This document shows, in pieces, positions 1 through 5,267 of a DNA stretch of 5,288 bases. Positions within the stretch are counted from its first letter, which is position 1. Each line of letters starts with the position of its first letter. The position numbers and the translations under genes were made by a program. The notes beneath the pieces are model-generated. The model saw only the letters and a list, made by a program, of their open reading frames with translations, was not told where the DNA came from and did no database searches. The stretch comes from Acetobacteraceae bacterium (GTDB taxonomy: Bacteria > Pseudomonadota > Alphaproteobacteria > Acetobacterales > Acetobacteraceae): the NCBI GenBank assembly GCA_003164305.1, contig PLSZ01000063.1:354-5641 (forward strand), given 5' to 3'.

Positions 1-529
1 CGAAGTTGTAGTCCACGCCGAACTGAAGCGCCGGTCCCCAGGTATTGTTGAGGGTGAACTTGGTCACCACCGGCCGGGCGGGCTGCGTATCGTAGAACCA
101 ACTGACGTTGAGGCCCGCGCCAATATAGGGGCTGAACTGGGAATGCGGCATGAAGTGGTATTGCAATGTCAGGGTCGGCGGTAAAATCCACGCGCTGCCG
201 ACATCGACCTTGCCCAGAGCCGTTCCAGTGGCGGACACTTCATGTCGTGTCGAGGCGGCGATCAGTTCGGCCGCGATATTATCGGTGAAGAAGTACGACG
301 CATCGATTTCCGGCGCCGCTGTCGCGGTGACATCGACGTGACCGCCGATCCCGGACACCGAACTGCCGTTATCCTCGGGGATCACGCCAATCGCGCGCAC
401 GCGGAACATGAATGTGCCGGCCGCTTTGCCAACCGGAGGCGCGCTTAAATCGAACAGGCTTTGCGCGCTGGCCGTTCCGGCGAACGCCATCGTAGCCAAC
501 ATGGCCGTGGCCAACAGCAAACGTTTCAT
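1..529 (-). CDS. ompW: OmpW-family outer-membrane porin, 5' part only (runs off the left edge)
   Basis: This is the N-terminal 176 residues of an OmpW-type eight-stranded beta-barrel, a small outer-membrane channel for hydrophobic or small molecules. Residues 1-22 form a signal peptide: a K-R start, a hydrophobic core and an ASA|Q cleavage site. Family landmarks follow: FRVRAIGVIPED at 42-53, a LQYHF strand at 122-126, SPYIGAGLNVSW at 133-144 and NTWGPALQFGVDYNF at 162-176. OmpW proteins are usually about 200-230 residues, so the last strands and the stop lie outside the window. Two adjacent ATG codons (532 and 529) are possible starts. The AGGAG Shine-Dalgarno (complement of 533-539) is better spaced for 529, so I chose it. 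The gene has its own 149-nt upstream region with an FNR/FixK-like box, which argues for a promoter separate from the CoA-transferase. The family assignment is firm; the transported substrate is unknown. Confidence 0.93.
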   Translation of the reverse strand, partial: MKRLLLATAMLATMAFAGTASAQSLFDLSAPPVGKAAGTFMFRVRAIGVIPEDNGSSVSGIGGHVDVTATAAPEIDASYFFTDNIAAELIAASTRHEVSATGTALGKVDVGSAWILPPTLTLQYHFMPHSQFSPYIGAGLNVSWFYDTQPARPVVTKFTLNNTWGPALQFGVDYNF

Positions 530-532
530 CAT

Positions 533-539
533 CTCTCCT
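533..539 (-). promoter_or_regulatory. Shine-Dalgarno of the ompW-family gene
   Basis: The minus strand reads AAGGAGA directly before the ATGATG double start. Spacing from AGGAG is about 5 nt to the second ATG (529) but only about 2 nt to the first (532), so initiation at 529 is favoured. The product differs by one methionine. Confidence 0.75.
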
Positions 540-541
540 TC

Positions 542-591
542 GTCGCGCGAAGGTGCGCGGCTCGTTGTCGCGCGAAGGCGCGCGGCGTCGG
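542..591. repeat. Tandem 25-bp direct repeat in the ompW leader
   Basis: The sequence GTCGCGCGAAGGTGCGCGGC at 542-561 recurs at 567-586 with a single change (T to C), 19 of 20 identical, at a period of 25 bp. It lies immediately upstream of the ompW Shine-Dalgarno and probably within the transcribed leader. It could be a recent slippage duplication or a repeated protein- or RNA-binding site. The sequence alone does not decide. Confidence 0.6.
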
Positions 592-623
592 GCGGGAGAG
601 ACCACGCGCGGCGAGGGCCAGCG

Positions 624-637
624 TTGAGCTATGTCAA
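624..637 (-). promoter_or_regulatory. FNR/FixK-type box upstream of ompW
   Basis: The 14-bp sequence TTGACATAGCTCAA (minus strand) has perfect TTGA and TCAA half-sites separated by 6 nt, matching the TTGA-N6-TCAA core recognised by the FNR, Anr and FixK regulators. Its centre is about 101 nt upstream of the chosen start codon. OmpW-family porins in other proteobacteria are known members of FNR/Anr regulons, which supports the reading. The TTGACA within it could also serve as a -35 hexamer, but no convincing -10 lies 16-18 nt downstream. Confidence 0.5.
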
Positions 638-660
638 ACGCTCATGCGAAGACGGGAGTT

Positions 661-676
661 GTGGCGAAAATGCCAC
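661..676 (-). terminator. Weak hairpin just after the CoA-transferase stop
   Basis: GTGGC and GCCAC form a 5-bp stem around a 6-nt loop (GTGGCATTTTCGCCAC on the minus strand), starting 2 nt after the TGA stop. No T tract follows, so it is at best a weak or Rho-assisted terminator or a 3'-end stabiliser. Confidence 0.2.
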
Positions 677-678
677 GG

Positions 679-1803
679 TCAGGCGGCGAACTCCGCGCGA
701 ATGGCGGCGGAGTGCGCGCCGATCGCCGGTACCGAGCCCAGATCGCGTGGTGCCTCCCGCAGCACCGGCGGCGCCGCGATGGCGACGGGACCATTCGGGG
801 TCTCGACGGTCTGCCGGCGCAGCGCGGGGTGATGGGAGAACGCGGCGACGTCGTTGACGAACCCGTACGCGGTGTTGGCGGCGCGCAATTTGGCGGCGGC
901 CTGATCGCGCGTGAGTTTGCCGAACATCGCGCCGATATGGGCATCGACGACGGCCCGGTTGGCGACGCGGATGACATTCGTCTCGTATCCAGGTTGTTTC
1001 GGCAAATTCGGCTCGCCGAGGAATTTCGCGCAAAACTCGACCCATTCGCGTTCGTTCTGGATCGAGATCAAAACCAACGCGTGGTCGTTCGTTTCGAACG
1101 CGCCATAAGGACAGATCGAGGGGTGCGCCAGGCCCAGTCGCTCGGGGGCTTTGCCGGTGCCTTCGTAAAACAGCAGCGGCACGTTCATCCAGTCGGCCAT
1201 GCCGTCGAACAGGCTGACTTTCAGGGCATCGCCCTGCCCGGTGATGCCGCGGCCGATCAATGCCTCCAGCACGCCGGCATGGGCCGCCATGCCGCAGGCG
1301 ATGTCGCAGGCCGAGACCCCGACGCGCCCCGGACCGGCGGGATGGCCGGTGATCATTGCCAGGCCGGATTCCGCCTGCACCAGCAGATCGTAGGCTTTCA
1401 TGGAGGCGTAGTCTCCGGTTTCGCCATATCCGGAGATATCGACGGTGATCAACCGCGGGTATTGCTTCCGCAATTCCGCCGATCCGAAGCCCGACCGCGC
1501 CGCCGCGCCGGGCGCCAGATTCTGGATGAACACATCGGCTTTGGCGAGGATGCGATGCAGCAGCGCCGCATCGTCCGGGTTCTTGATGTCGGCCACGAGG
1601 CTTTGCTTGCCGCGATTGAGCCAGACGAAATAACTCGACAGGCCTTTGGCGGCGTTGTCGTAGCCGCGCGCGAAGTCGCCTTCCGGGCGCTCGATCTTGA
1701 TGACCCGCGCACCGGCGTCGGCGAGGCGGGAGGAGCAATACGGCGCGGCGACCGCCTGTTCGAGGGAGACGACGAGGAGACCGGTAAGGGGGAGCGCGGG
1801 CAT
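679..1803 (-). CDS. CaiB/BaiF family (class III) CoA-transferase
   Basis: This 374-residue protein should be a cytosolic family III CoA-transferase, moving CoA between an acyl-CoA donor and a free carboxylic acid. The N-terminal Rossmann-like part shows the family pattern: LTGLLVVSLEQAVAAPYCSS at 6-25 and GARVIKIERPEGDFAR at 31-46. The expected catalytic aspartate is D167 in SACDIACG, aligned with Asp169 of formyl-CoA transferase. It is followed by GVLEALIGRGITGQG (177-191), the usual R..TG.G stretch. Length is slightly below the common 380-430 residues. The frame stays open upstream to 1992, but that part overlaps the toxin gene and has no family sequence, so ATG 1803 is chosen although no clear Shine-Dalgarno precedes it. 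The gene begins 38 nt after the toxin stop. The acyl substrate cannot be told. Succinyl-CoA:dicarboxylate-type or carnitine-type use are both possible. An acyl-CoA dehydrogenase lies further upstream. Confidence 0.93.
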   Translation of the reverse strand: MPALPLTGLLVVSLEQAVAAPYCSSRLADAGARVIKIERPEGDFARGYDNAAKGLSSYFVWLNRGKQSLVADIKNPDDAALLHRILAKADVFIQNLAPGAAARSGFGSAELRKQYPRLITVDISGYGETGDYASMKAYDLLVQAESGLAMITGHPAGPGRVGVSACDIACGMAAHAGVLEALIGRGITGQGDALKVSLFDGMADWMNVPLLFYEGTGKAPERLGLAHPSICPYGAFETNDHALVLISIQNEREWVEFCAKFLGEPNLPKQPGYETNVIRVANRAVVDAHIGAMFGKLTRDQAAAKLRAANTAYGFVNDVAAFSHHPALRRQTVETPNGPVAIAAPPVLREAPRDLGSVPAIGAHSAAIRAEFAA

Positions 1804-1841
1804 CGGATGGTGGTGCCACGTGCGCGTGGTGGCTTCAAGCG

Positions 1842-2282
1842 TCAGCGGCGCGCGCTCAGGGCGGACCGGCGGAACGTCGCGGCGGTCGCGATGCGGGCGG
1901 TGCCGATCCGCTTGCGCGAGAGTAGCCCCGCGCGCCGGTCTCCCGTGACGAGGTAATCCGCTCGAGCGGCCTCCGCCAAAGACAATAACCACGCGTCGTC
2001 GGGATCCAGCGTTTCATGCTCCCGCGACCGCGCGCTTATGTTGAGCGTGCCATGCGGTTCATCGATCATGCGACCAACCTCATGCGGCATCAGAATATCG
2101 CGGAGTTTCGCGTAGCGGCCGGCACGGCGAACTTCGGCGATTTGGATCGAGCAGGTCGCGAGTTCAAATTTCCTGGCTCGCCAGGCCTGATAAATGCGAT
2201 GTGGCGGTCCGATGGGAGAGATGACGGCGCTGAACAGGATGTTACTGTCCAGGACAACGCGAATCAGCGGCGCCGTGCCCAC
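1842..2282 (-). CDS. PIN-domain toxin (VapC-like, PIN_3 type) of a type II toxin-antitoxin pair
   Basis: The 146-residue product is a PIN-fold protein, probably a metal-dependent RNase toxin. The acidic residues expected to bind metal are visible: D12 in VVLDSN, E50 after the first helices, D95/D96 in DPDDAWLLSLAEAA and D115 in DYLVTGDRR. SPIGPPHRIYQAWRARKFEL (22-41) matches the family described as a putative toxin component, PIN family. The start must be GTG 2282: there is no other usable start before the first beta strand, and an in-frame stop lies just upstream at 2292-2294. The 5' end therefore overlaps the antitoxin by 19 nt, and GGA abuts the GTG, pointing to translational coupling. The conserved residues suggest an intact enzyme. 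Its RNA target is unknown. The arginine-rich C-terminus (RKRIGTARIATAATFRRS) is a further visible feature. Confidence 0.88.
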   Translation of the reverse strand: MGTAPLIRVVLDSNILFSAVISPIGPPHRIYQAWRARKFELATCSIQIAEVRRAGRYAKLRDILMPHEVGRMIDEPHGTLNISARSREHETLDPDDAWLLSLAEAARADYLVTGDRRAGLLSRKRIGTARIATAATFRRSALSARR

Positions 2283-2506
2283 TCCAACGCTTCATCGACA
2301 GCCTGCTGGATTTCTTCCAACGACCTTCCGCGGTTTTTCGCCTTGGCCTCGGCGACCGCGGTTTCAAAGATACGCGCGCGCACCGCTTCCTCGACGAAAC
2401 GCGACAATTCCCCCTTGCGGGCGCGTCCCTGCTCGGCGAGGAACTGCCGCAGGCTGTTGTCGGTCTCCCGGGAGACCATGAGGTTCCATCGGGTCTGGGC
2501 CGCCAT
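2264..2506 (-). CDS. Ribbon-helix-helix antitoxin partner of the PIN toxin
   Basis: This 80-residue protein looks like a CopG/Arc-type antitoxin. Residues 6-12 (RWNLMVS) form the DNA-contacting beta strand, about 13-26 the first helix (ETDNSLRQFLAEQG), and about 32-48 the second helix (GELSRFVEEAVRARIF), with RARKG as the connecting turn. The charged tail from about 51 to 80 would be the part that wraps the toxin. It comes first in the pair, as is usual for antitoxins, and its stop lies 19 nt inside the PIN gene. ATG 2506 is preferred over Met10 because the beta strand begins before Met10. A C-rich run before the ATG replaces a normal Shine-Dalgarno, so translation may be weak or leaderless. 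Such proteins usually repress their own promoter, and a small inverted repeat lies just upstream. It begins 55 nt after the GFA-type gene. Confidence 0.85.
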   Translation of the reverse strand: MAAQTRWNLMVSRETDNSLRQFLAEQGRARKGELSRFVEEAVRARIFETAVAEAKAKNRGRSLEEIQQAVDEALEWARRR

Positions 2507-2513
2507 GGGGGGA

Positions 2514-2529
2514 GTTTACGCGGATAAAC
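2514..2529. promoter_or_regulatory. Candidate antitoxin operator (GTTTA-N6-TAAAC)
   Basis: A perfect 5-bp inverted repeat, GTTTA and TAAAC separated by 6 bp, ends 7 bp before the antitoxin ATG. Next to it AAACAC occurs twice at an 8-bp period (2526-2531 and 2534-2539). Ribbon-helix-helix antitoxins bind such short spaced repeats over their own promoters, so this is a plausible autoregulatory site. Short A/T-rich repeats also arise by chance. Confidence 0.3.
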
Positions 2530-2561
2530 ACCCAAACACGATCGGCCGCGAAGCCCAGACT

Positions 2562-3026
2562 TTACCCGTTCGGCGTATCATGATCCGGATGCTGGCGGCT
2601 GACCACGACACGCGTGGCGTGGTCCATCGTCGATACCTCCGGCAACCGCCCAGGCAGCAGCCGATCGATCCACGGCAGCCGCGCCTCGACGCCGAAATTC
2701 TTCGTGATCGGCACCTCGGCGGGCGTATCGAGGCTTCCCGTCGTCACCTCGATCGCGTCGCCATCGAGGAAATGAAACGTCAGCGGCGTTCCGCACGCCG
2801 CGCAGAAATGCCGTTCCGCGGCCGACGAACTTTGGAAGCTGCCCGGCTCGCCGCGGGTCCACGCGAACGCCGCCAGCGGCACTTTCGCCAACGCCGCGAA
2901 CGGACCGCCGACGGCTTTCTGGCACATGCGGCAGTGACACACGGTTGAATCCGGCGTCTCGTACAACGCGTAACGCACCGCGCCGCACTGGCATCCGCCG
3001 GTCATGGTTGGGGCGCGTTCGGACAT
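2562..3026 (-). CDS. GFA/CENP-V-domain zinc protein
   Basis: The 154-residue product belongs to the family named after glutathione-dependent formaldehyde-activating enzyme. All seven expected zinc-binding cysteines are present: C12 and C14 (GGCQCGAVRY), C30, C32 and C35 (VCHCRMCQ), and C75 and C78 (FCAACGT). The downstream LTFHFLDGDAIEVTTGSLD (82-100) is also typical. It should be a soluble cytosolic protein. Family membership is clear, but most members have no proven reaction, and the formaldehyde-glutathione role of the founding protein should not be assumed. An excellent GGAGGAG Shine-Dalgarno (complement of 3033-3039) precedes ATG 3026 at about 7 nt and decides this start over Met8. The gene begins 29 nt after the MgtC-type gene stop, with its ribosome site inside that gap, so the two are probably one transcript. 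Confidence 0.93.
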   Translation of the reverse strand: MSERAPTMTGGCQCGAVRYALYETPDSTVCHCRMCQKAVGGPFAALAKVPLAAFAWTRGEPGSFQSSSAAERHFCAACGTPLTFHFLDGDAIEVTTGSLDTPAEVPITKNFGVEARLPWIDRLLPGRLPEVSTMDHATRVVVSRQHPDHDTPNG

Positions 3027-3032
3027 TTATTT

Positions 3033-3039
3033 CTCCTCC
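3033..3039 (-). promoter_or_regulatory. Strong Shine-Dalgarno of the GFA-type gene
   Basis: The minus strand reads GGAGGAG, followed by about 6 nt and ATG 3026. It lies wholly in the 29-nt gap after the MgtC-type gene, giving the GFA-type gene independent and efficient initiation within a likely operon. Confidence 0.8.
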
Positions 3040-3055
3040 GTCATGGGCTCTCTCC

Positions 3056-3766
3056 TCAGTTCTCCAGTTTCCATTCGACCTTTTGAATGCCGGTCTGACG
3101 AGCCAATTGCCCGACCAGGCCGGGCGGCGCGGTGTTCGAAAGCCGGCGCACATCGACGATCTCGAACACGAAGGTGCTGATGGCACGCGGCTTGTCCAGC
3201 ATGAACCGGCTGCTGACGATCGCCATGCCGGCGCTTTCGATGCCGCGCCGTACCTCCGCTTCGTCAGGGCCGGTCGCGTCGGCCTCGAGAGTGATGCGGG
3301 CGTGCCGTTCGCGTGGCAACAAGCCCTCGATCCATTTCAGCACCCAAAGGGAGAACAGGCCGAGGCCTGTCGCCGCGACGCCAAGCGCGATCTGGCCACC
3401 GCCGATGCACAGACCGATCACGGTGCCCAGCCACAAGGTCGCGGCGGTGGTGACGCCGATCACCAGGCTGCCGCGGCGCATGATCGCACCCGCCCCGATG
3501 AAGCCCACGCCGGTCAGGATCCCCAGCGGCAGGCGCATGAGATCGTTCATGACGAACGAGTCGGACGCCCGCCCCACGGTGGGCAGCAAGATGTTGACCT
3601 GGAGCATCGCGACTGACGCGGCCAAACAGACCAGCACGAGCGTGCTCATGCCGGCGGCCTTGCCGTGCTCGCTTCGGTTGTAGCCGAGCACCAGCCCGGC
3701 CACGACCGTCAACGCCAGGCGTGTCGCGACGTCGGTCCAGTTCAACGACACGGACAATGGCATCAT
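3056..3766 (-). CDS. MgtC/SapB-family inner-membrane protein
   Basis: The 236-residue product has the MgtC/SapB layout: a hydrophobic N-terminal half with about five membrane segments (roughly 13-30, 40-58, 79-97, 102-121 and 124-145) and a soluble C-terminal domain (about 155-236) likely in the cytoplasm. Signature stretches are GLVLGYNRSEHGKAAGMSTL (24-43), RLPLGILTGVGFIGAGAIMR (78-97) and GVTTAATLWLGTVIGLCIGG (104-123). Salmonella MgtC supports growth in low magnesium and inside macrophages, and acts partly on the F-type ATP synthase. Many environmental relatives are known only as family members, so magnesium or envelope homeostasis is an inference. Two ATG codons (3766 and 3763) start the frame. 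A weak GAGGGT precedes 3766 at a suitable distance. It lies 79 nt after the acyl-CoA dehydrogenase stop and 29 nt before the GFA-type gene. Confidence 0.92.
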   Translation of the reverse strand: MMPLSVSLNWTDVATRLALTVVAGLVLGYNRSEHGKAAGMSTLVLVCLAASVAMLQVNILLPTVGRASDSFVMNDLMRLPLGILTGVGFIGAGAIMRRGSLVIGVTTAATLWLGTVIGLCIGGGQIALGVAATGLGLFSLWVLKWIEGLLPRERHARITLEADATGPDEAEVRRGIESAGMAIVSSRFMLDKPRAISTFVFEIVDVRRLSNTAPPGLVGQLARQTGIQKVEWKLEN

Positions 3767-3845
3767 CGCGCGGCACCCTCGCGCGGACGCCGCTCGACAG
3801 TTTTCTCAACGTTACAAGAGTTCCGCGAAACCAATCCTGTGTCCC
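3767..3845. other. Intergenic gap between acyl-CoA dehydrogenase and MgtC-type gene
   Basis: These 79 nt contain no strong hairpin with a T tract and no clear promoter. The minus strand is locally A/T-richer around TTGTAACGTTGAGAAAACTG, which could hold a weak promoter for the MgtC-type gene. Nothing in it shows that transcription stops between the two genes. Confidence 0.3.
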
Positions 3846-5015
3846 TCAATAGCTCCGCGGCAAACCCAGCACGTGCTCGGCGATATACGACAAAATCAGA
3901 TTGGTGCTGATCGGCGCCACCTGATACAGCCGCGTCTCCCGGAATTTCCGTTCGATATCGTATTCTTCCGCGAAGCCAAATCCGCCGTGCGTTTGCAGAC
4001 AGGCTTCGCCGGCGGCCCAGGAGGCTTCGGCCGCGAGCATTTTGGCGATATTGGCCTCTTCGCCGGGGGTCTGGCCGGCCTCGAATTTCGCGCAGCCTTC
4101 CCGCACCATCAGTTCCGCCGCGCGCATCCGCGCGTACGCCTGCGCCAGCGGGAACTGAATCCCCTGATTTTGCCCGATCGGCCGGCCGAACACTTTGCGC
4201 TCCCGCGCGTAATCCGATGCTTTCTTGAGGAACCATTTCGAATCGCCGATCGACTCCGCCGCGATCAGCAACCGTTCCGCGTTCATTCCATCCAGGATAT
4301 AGCGAAAGCCGCGCCCCTCGATGCCGATCAGGTTCTCCGCCGGCACGATCATATTGTCGAAAAACACTTCGGTTGTGTTATGGTTCATCATTGTCCGGAT
4401 CGGCCGGATCGTCAGTCCGTGCCCCAGAGCCTGGCGCATGTCCACGAGGAAGGTCGACAATCCCTCGGTTCGTTTCGCCGTCTGATCGCGCGGCGTGGTG
4501 CGCGCCAGCAACAGCATCAGGTCGGAGTGCTCGGCCCGGCTGGTCCAGACTTTCTGGCCGTTGACCACGTAATGATCGCCTTCCTTCTTCGCGAAGGTGC
4601 GCAACGAGGTCGTATCGGTGCCGCTGGTCGGTTCGGTGACGGCGAACGCCTGCAACCGCAGTTCCCCGGTGGCGATCTTCGGCAGATAGGCCTGTTTTTG
4701 CGCATCGGTGCCGTGCCGCAGGATCGTGCCCATGATGTACATCTGCGCGTGACAGGCCGCGCCGTTGCAGCCCTCGGCATGCACCGTCTCCAGGATCGCC
4801 GCCGCCGCCGATAACGGCAGGCCCGCGCCGCCGTATTCCTCGGGGATCAGCGCGCCGAGATAGCCGCCTTCGGTCAGCGCGCGGACGAATTCGGTGGGGT
4901 AGCCGCGCTCCTGGTCCAGCTTGCGCCAGTATTCGCCTGGGAAATGAGAGCAGAGCTTGCGAACTTCCTCGCGGATTTCAGCGTGCGGGTCGGTGAAGGG
5001 CGCTGGCGTGTCCAT
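3846..5015 (-). CDS. Acyl-CoA dehydrogenase family flavoprotein
   Basis: The 389-residue protein is a full-length acyl-CoA dehydrogenase, an FAD enzyme oxidising an acyl-CoA to the 2-enoyl-CoA. An N-terminal helical domain (to about 120) is followed by the beta-domain signature AFAVTEPTSGTDTTSLRTF (123-141) and NGQKVWTSRAEHSDLMLLLA (152-171). The C-terminal helical domain has ERKVFGRPIGQNQGIQFPLA (272-291) and QTHGGFGFAEEYDIERKFRE (341-360). The usual catalytic Glu of medium-chain enzymes (the YEGT motif) is missing: the aligned stretch reads YQVAPIST, with Pro368 at that place. A glutamate, E247 in MNAERLLIA, instead occupies the site used by isovaleryl-CoA and long-chain enzymes. A CGGAGA Shine-Dalgarno (complement of 5021-5026) sits 5 nt before ATG 5015. 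Substrate cannot be assigned. An electron-transferring flavoprotein would be the expected acceptor, but none is in the window. Confidence 0.95.
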   Translation of the reverse strand: MDTPAPFTDPHAEIREEVRKLCSHFPGEYWRKLDQERGYPTEFVRALTEGGYLGALIPEEYGGAGLPLSAAAAILETVHAEGCNGAACHAQMYIMGTILRHGTDAQKQAYLPKIATGELRLQAFAVTEPTSGTDTTSLRTFAKKEGDHYVVNGQKVWTSRAEHSDLMLLLARTTPRDQTAKRTEGLSTFLVDMRQALGHGLTIRPIRTMMNHNTTEVFFDNMIVPAENLIGIEGRGFRYILDGMNAERLLIAAESIGDSKWFLKKASDYARERKVFGRPIGQNQGIQFPLAQAYARMRAAELMVREGCAKFEAGQTPGEEANIAKMLAAEASWAAGEACLQTHGGFGFAEEYDIERKFRETRLYQVAPISTNLILSYIAEHVLGLPRSY

Positions 5016-5020
5016 CTCGG

Positions 5021-5026
5021 TCTCCG
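5021..5026 (-). promoter_or_regulatory. Shine-Dalgarno of the acyl-CoA dehydrogenase
   Basis: CGGAGA on the minus strand ends 5 nt before ATG 5015, confirming this start. Confidence 0.65.
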
Positions 5027-5039
5027 GGTTTCGCGCAGG

Positions 5040-5066
5040 CTTAGGACGACGGCGCGATCAGGGCAA
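5040..5066 (-). promoter_or_regulatory. Weak candidate promoter of the acyl-CoA dehydrogenase gene
   Basis: On the minus strand TTGCCC (complement of 5061-5066, 4 of 6 with TTGACA) lies 15 nt before a poor -10-like CCTAAG around 5040-5045. A CGAT-N7-ATCG inverted repeat (5055-5069) overlaps the -35 and could be a small operator. The match is weak. The main reason to place a promoter here is that a repeat element separates this gene from anything further upstream. Confidence 0.2.
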
Positions 5067-5085
5067 TCGTTTGGGGTGGGAAGCG

Positions 5086-5104
5086 CTCAGGGCTTCGCCC
5101 CGAG
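5086..5104. repeat. Repeat hairpin 1 (GGGC-TTC-GCCC)
   Basis: CTCAGGGC and GCCCCGAG pair around a TTC loop: 4 bp, an A-C mismatch, then 3 bp. It is the first of a row of similar GGGC/GCCC hairpins in the right-end repeat region and is followed by the spacer word GACCCC (its G is shared with the stem end). Confidence 0.6.
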
Positions 5105-5111
5105 ACCCCAC

Positions 5112-5126
5112 GGGGGCGCTGCCCCT
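5112..5126. repeat. Repeat hairpin 2 (GGGGC-GCT-GCCCC)
   Basis: A perfect 5-bp GC stem with a 3-nt GCT loop, extendable by one G-T pair, again followed by GACCCC. With hairpin 1 it forms a degenerate tandem unit of about 25 bp. Confidence 0.6.
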
Positions 5127-5134
5127 CGACCCCG

Positions 5135-5154
5135 CCAAGGGCAGTGGCCCTTGG
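5135..5154. repeat. Repeat hairpin 3 (8-bp stem)
   Basis: CCAAGGGC and GCCCTTGG form a perfect 8-bp stem around AGTG. It has an inverted counterpart at 5247-5267 on the other side of the central palindrome. Confidence 0.75.
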
Positions 5155-5164
5155 AACCATTAAT

Positions 5165-5236
5165 TTGGTGGGAATGAGGAGGGGGTGTGCCAGGACCGCG
5201 CGCGGTCCTGGCACACCCCCTCCTCATTCCCACCAA
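5165..5236. repeat. Perfect 72-bp palindrome with no loop
   Basis: Two 36-bp arms are exact reverse complements and meet directly at CGCG|CGCG with no spacer. Each arm runs from TTGGTGGGAATG through GAGGAGGGGGTGTG to CCAGGACCGCG. A CCA word continues both sides after a 5-nt TAATT-like difference on the left. As RNA from either strand it would form a very stable hairpin. There is no T tract, so it is not a typical intrinsic terminator, although it may still stop or protect transcripts. Confidence 0.95.
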
Positions 5237-5246
5237 TGGATAGAGT

Positions 5247-5267
5247 CCAGAGGGCCTCGCCCTTTGG
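5247..5267. repeat. Repeat hairpin 4, inverted partner of hairpin 3
   Basis: CCAGAGGGC and GCCCTTTGG form a 9-bp stem (one G-T pair) around CTC. It is followed by GGGGTC, the reverse complement of the GACCCC spacer seen on the left, which shows the right flank is in inverted orientation. Confidence 0.7.

Noticed and set aside
629..1819. A 396-codon minus-strand frame overlapping the CoA-transferase
   Set aside because: It is an out-of-frame reading of the same gene with arginine- and proline-rich sequence. The frame ending at 679 carries all family motifs.
631..1956. A 441-codon open frame on the plus strand opposite the CoA-transferase
   Set aside because: It is antisense to a clear family gene, is rich in Arg, Gly and Ala as expected from GC-rich complement, and shows no recognisable domain or good ribosome site.
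1804..1992. N-terminal extension of the CoA-transferase to 1992
   Set aside because: The 63 extra residues overlap the PIN gene, are not like any CoA-transferase and include RPARGATLAQADRHRPHRDR-type shadow sequence. The family begins at ATG 1803.
2016..2948. A 310-codon plus-strand frame opposite the toxin-antitoxin and GFA genes
   Set aside because: It spans three well-supported minus-strand genes and reads as arginine-rich antisense translation.
3873..4814. A 313-codon plus-strand frame opposite the acyl-CoA dehydrogenase
   Set aside because: It is an antisense shadow of a full-length dehydrogenase with no domain of its own.
5055..5069. CGAT-N7-ATCG as a TetR-type operator of the dehydrogenase
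   Set aside because: Arms of only 4 bp are expected by chance in this length, and no regulator gene is adjacent in the window.
5165..5236. The long palindrome as an intrinsic terminator
   Set aside because: The stem is stable, but neither strand has a T tract after it, and it lies upstream of the dehydrogenase rather than after a visible gene.
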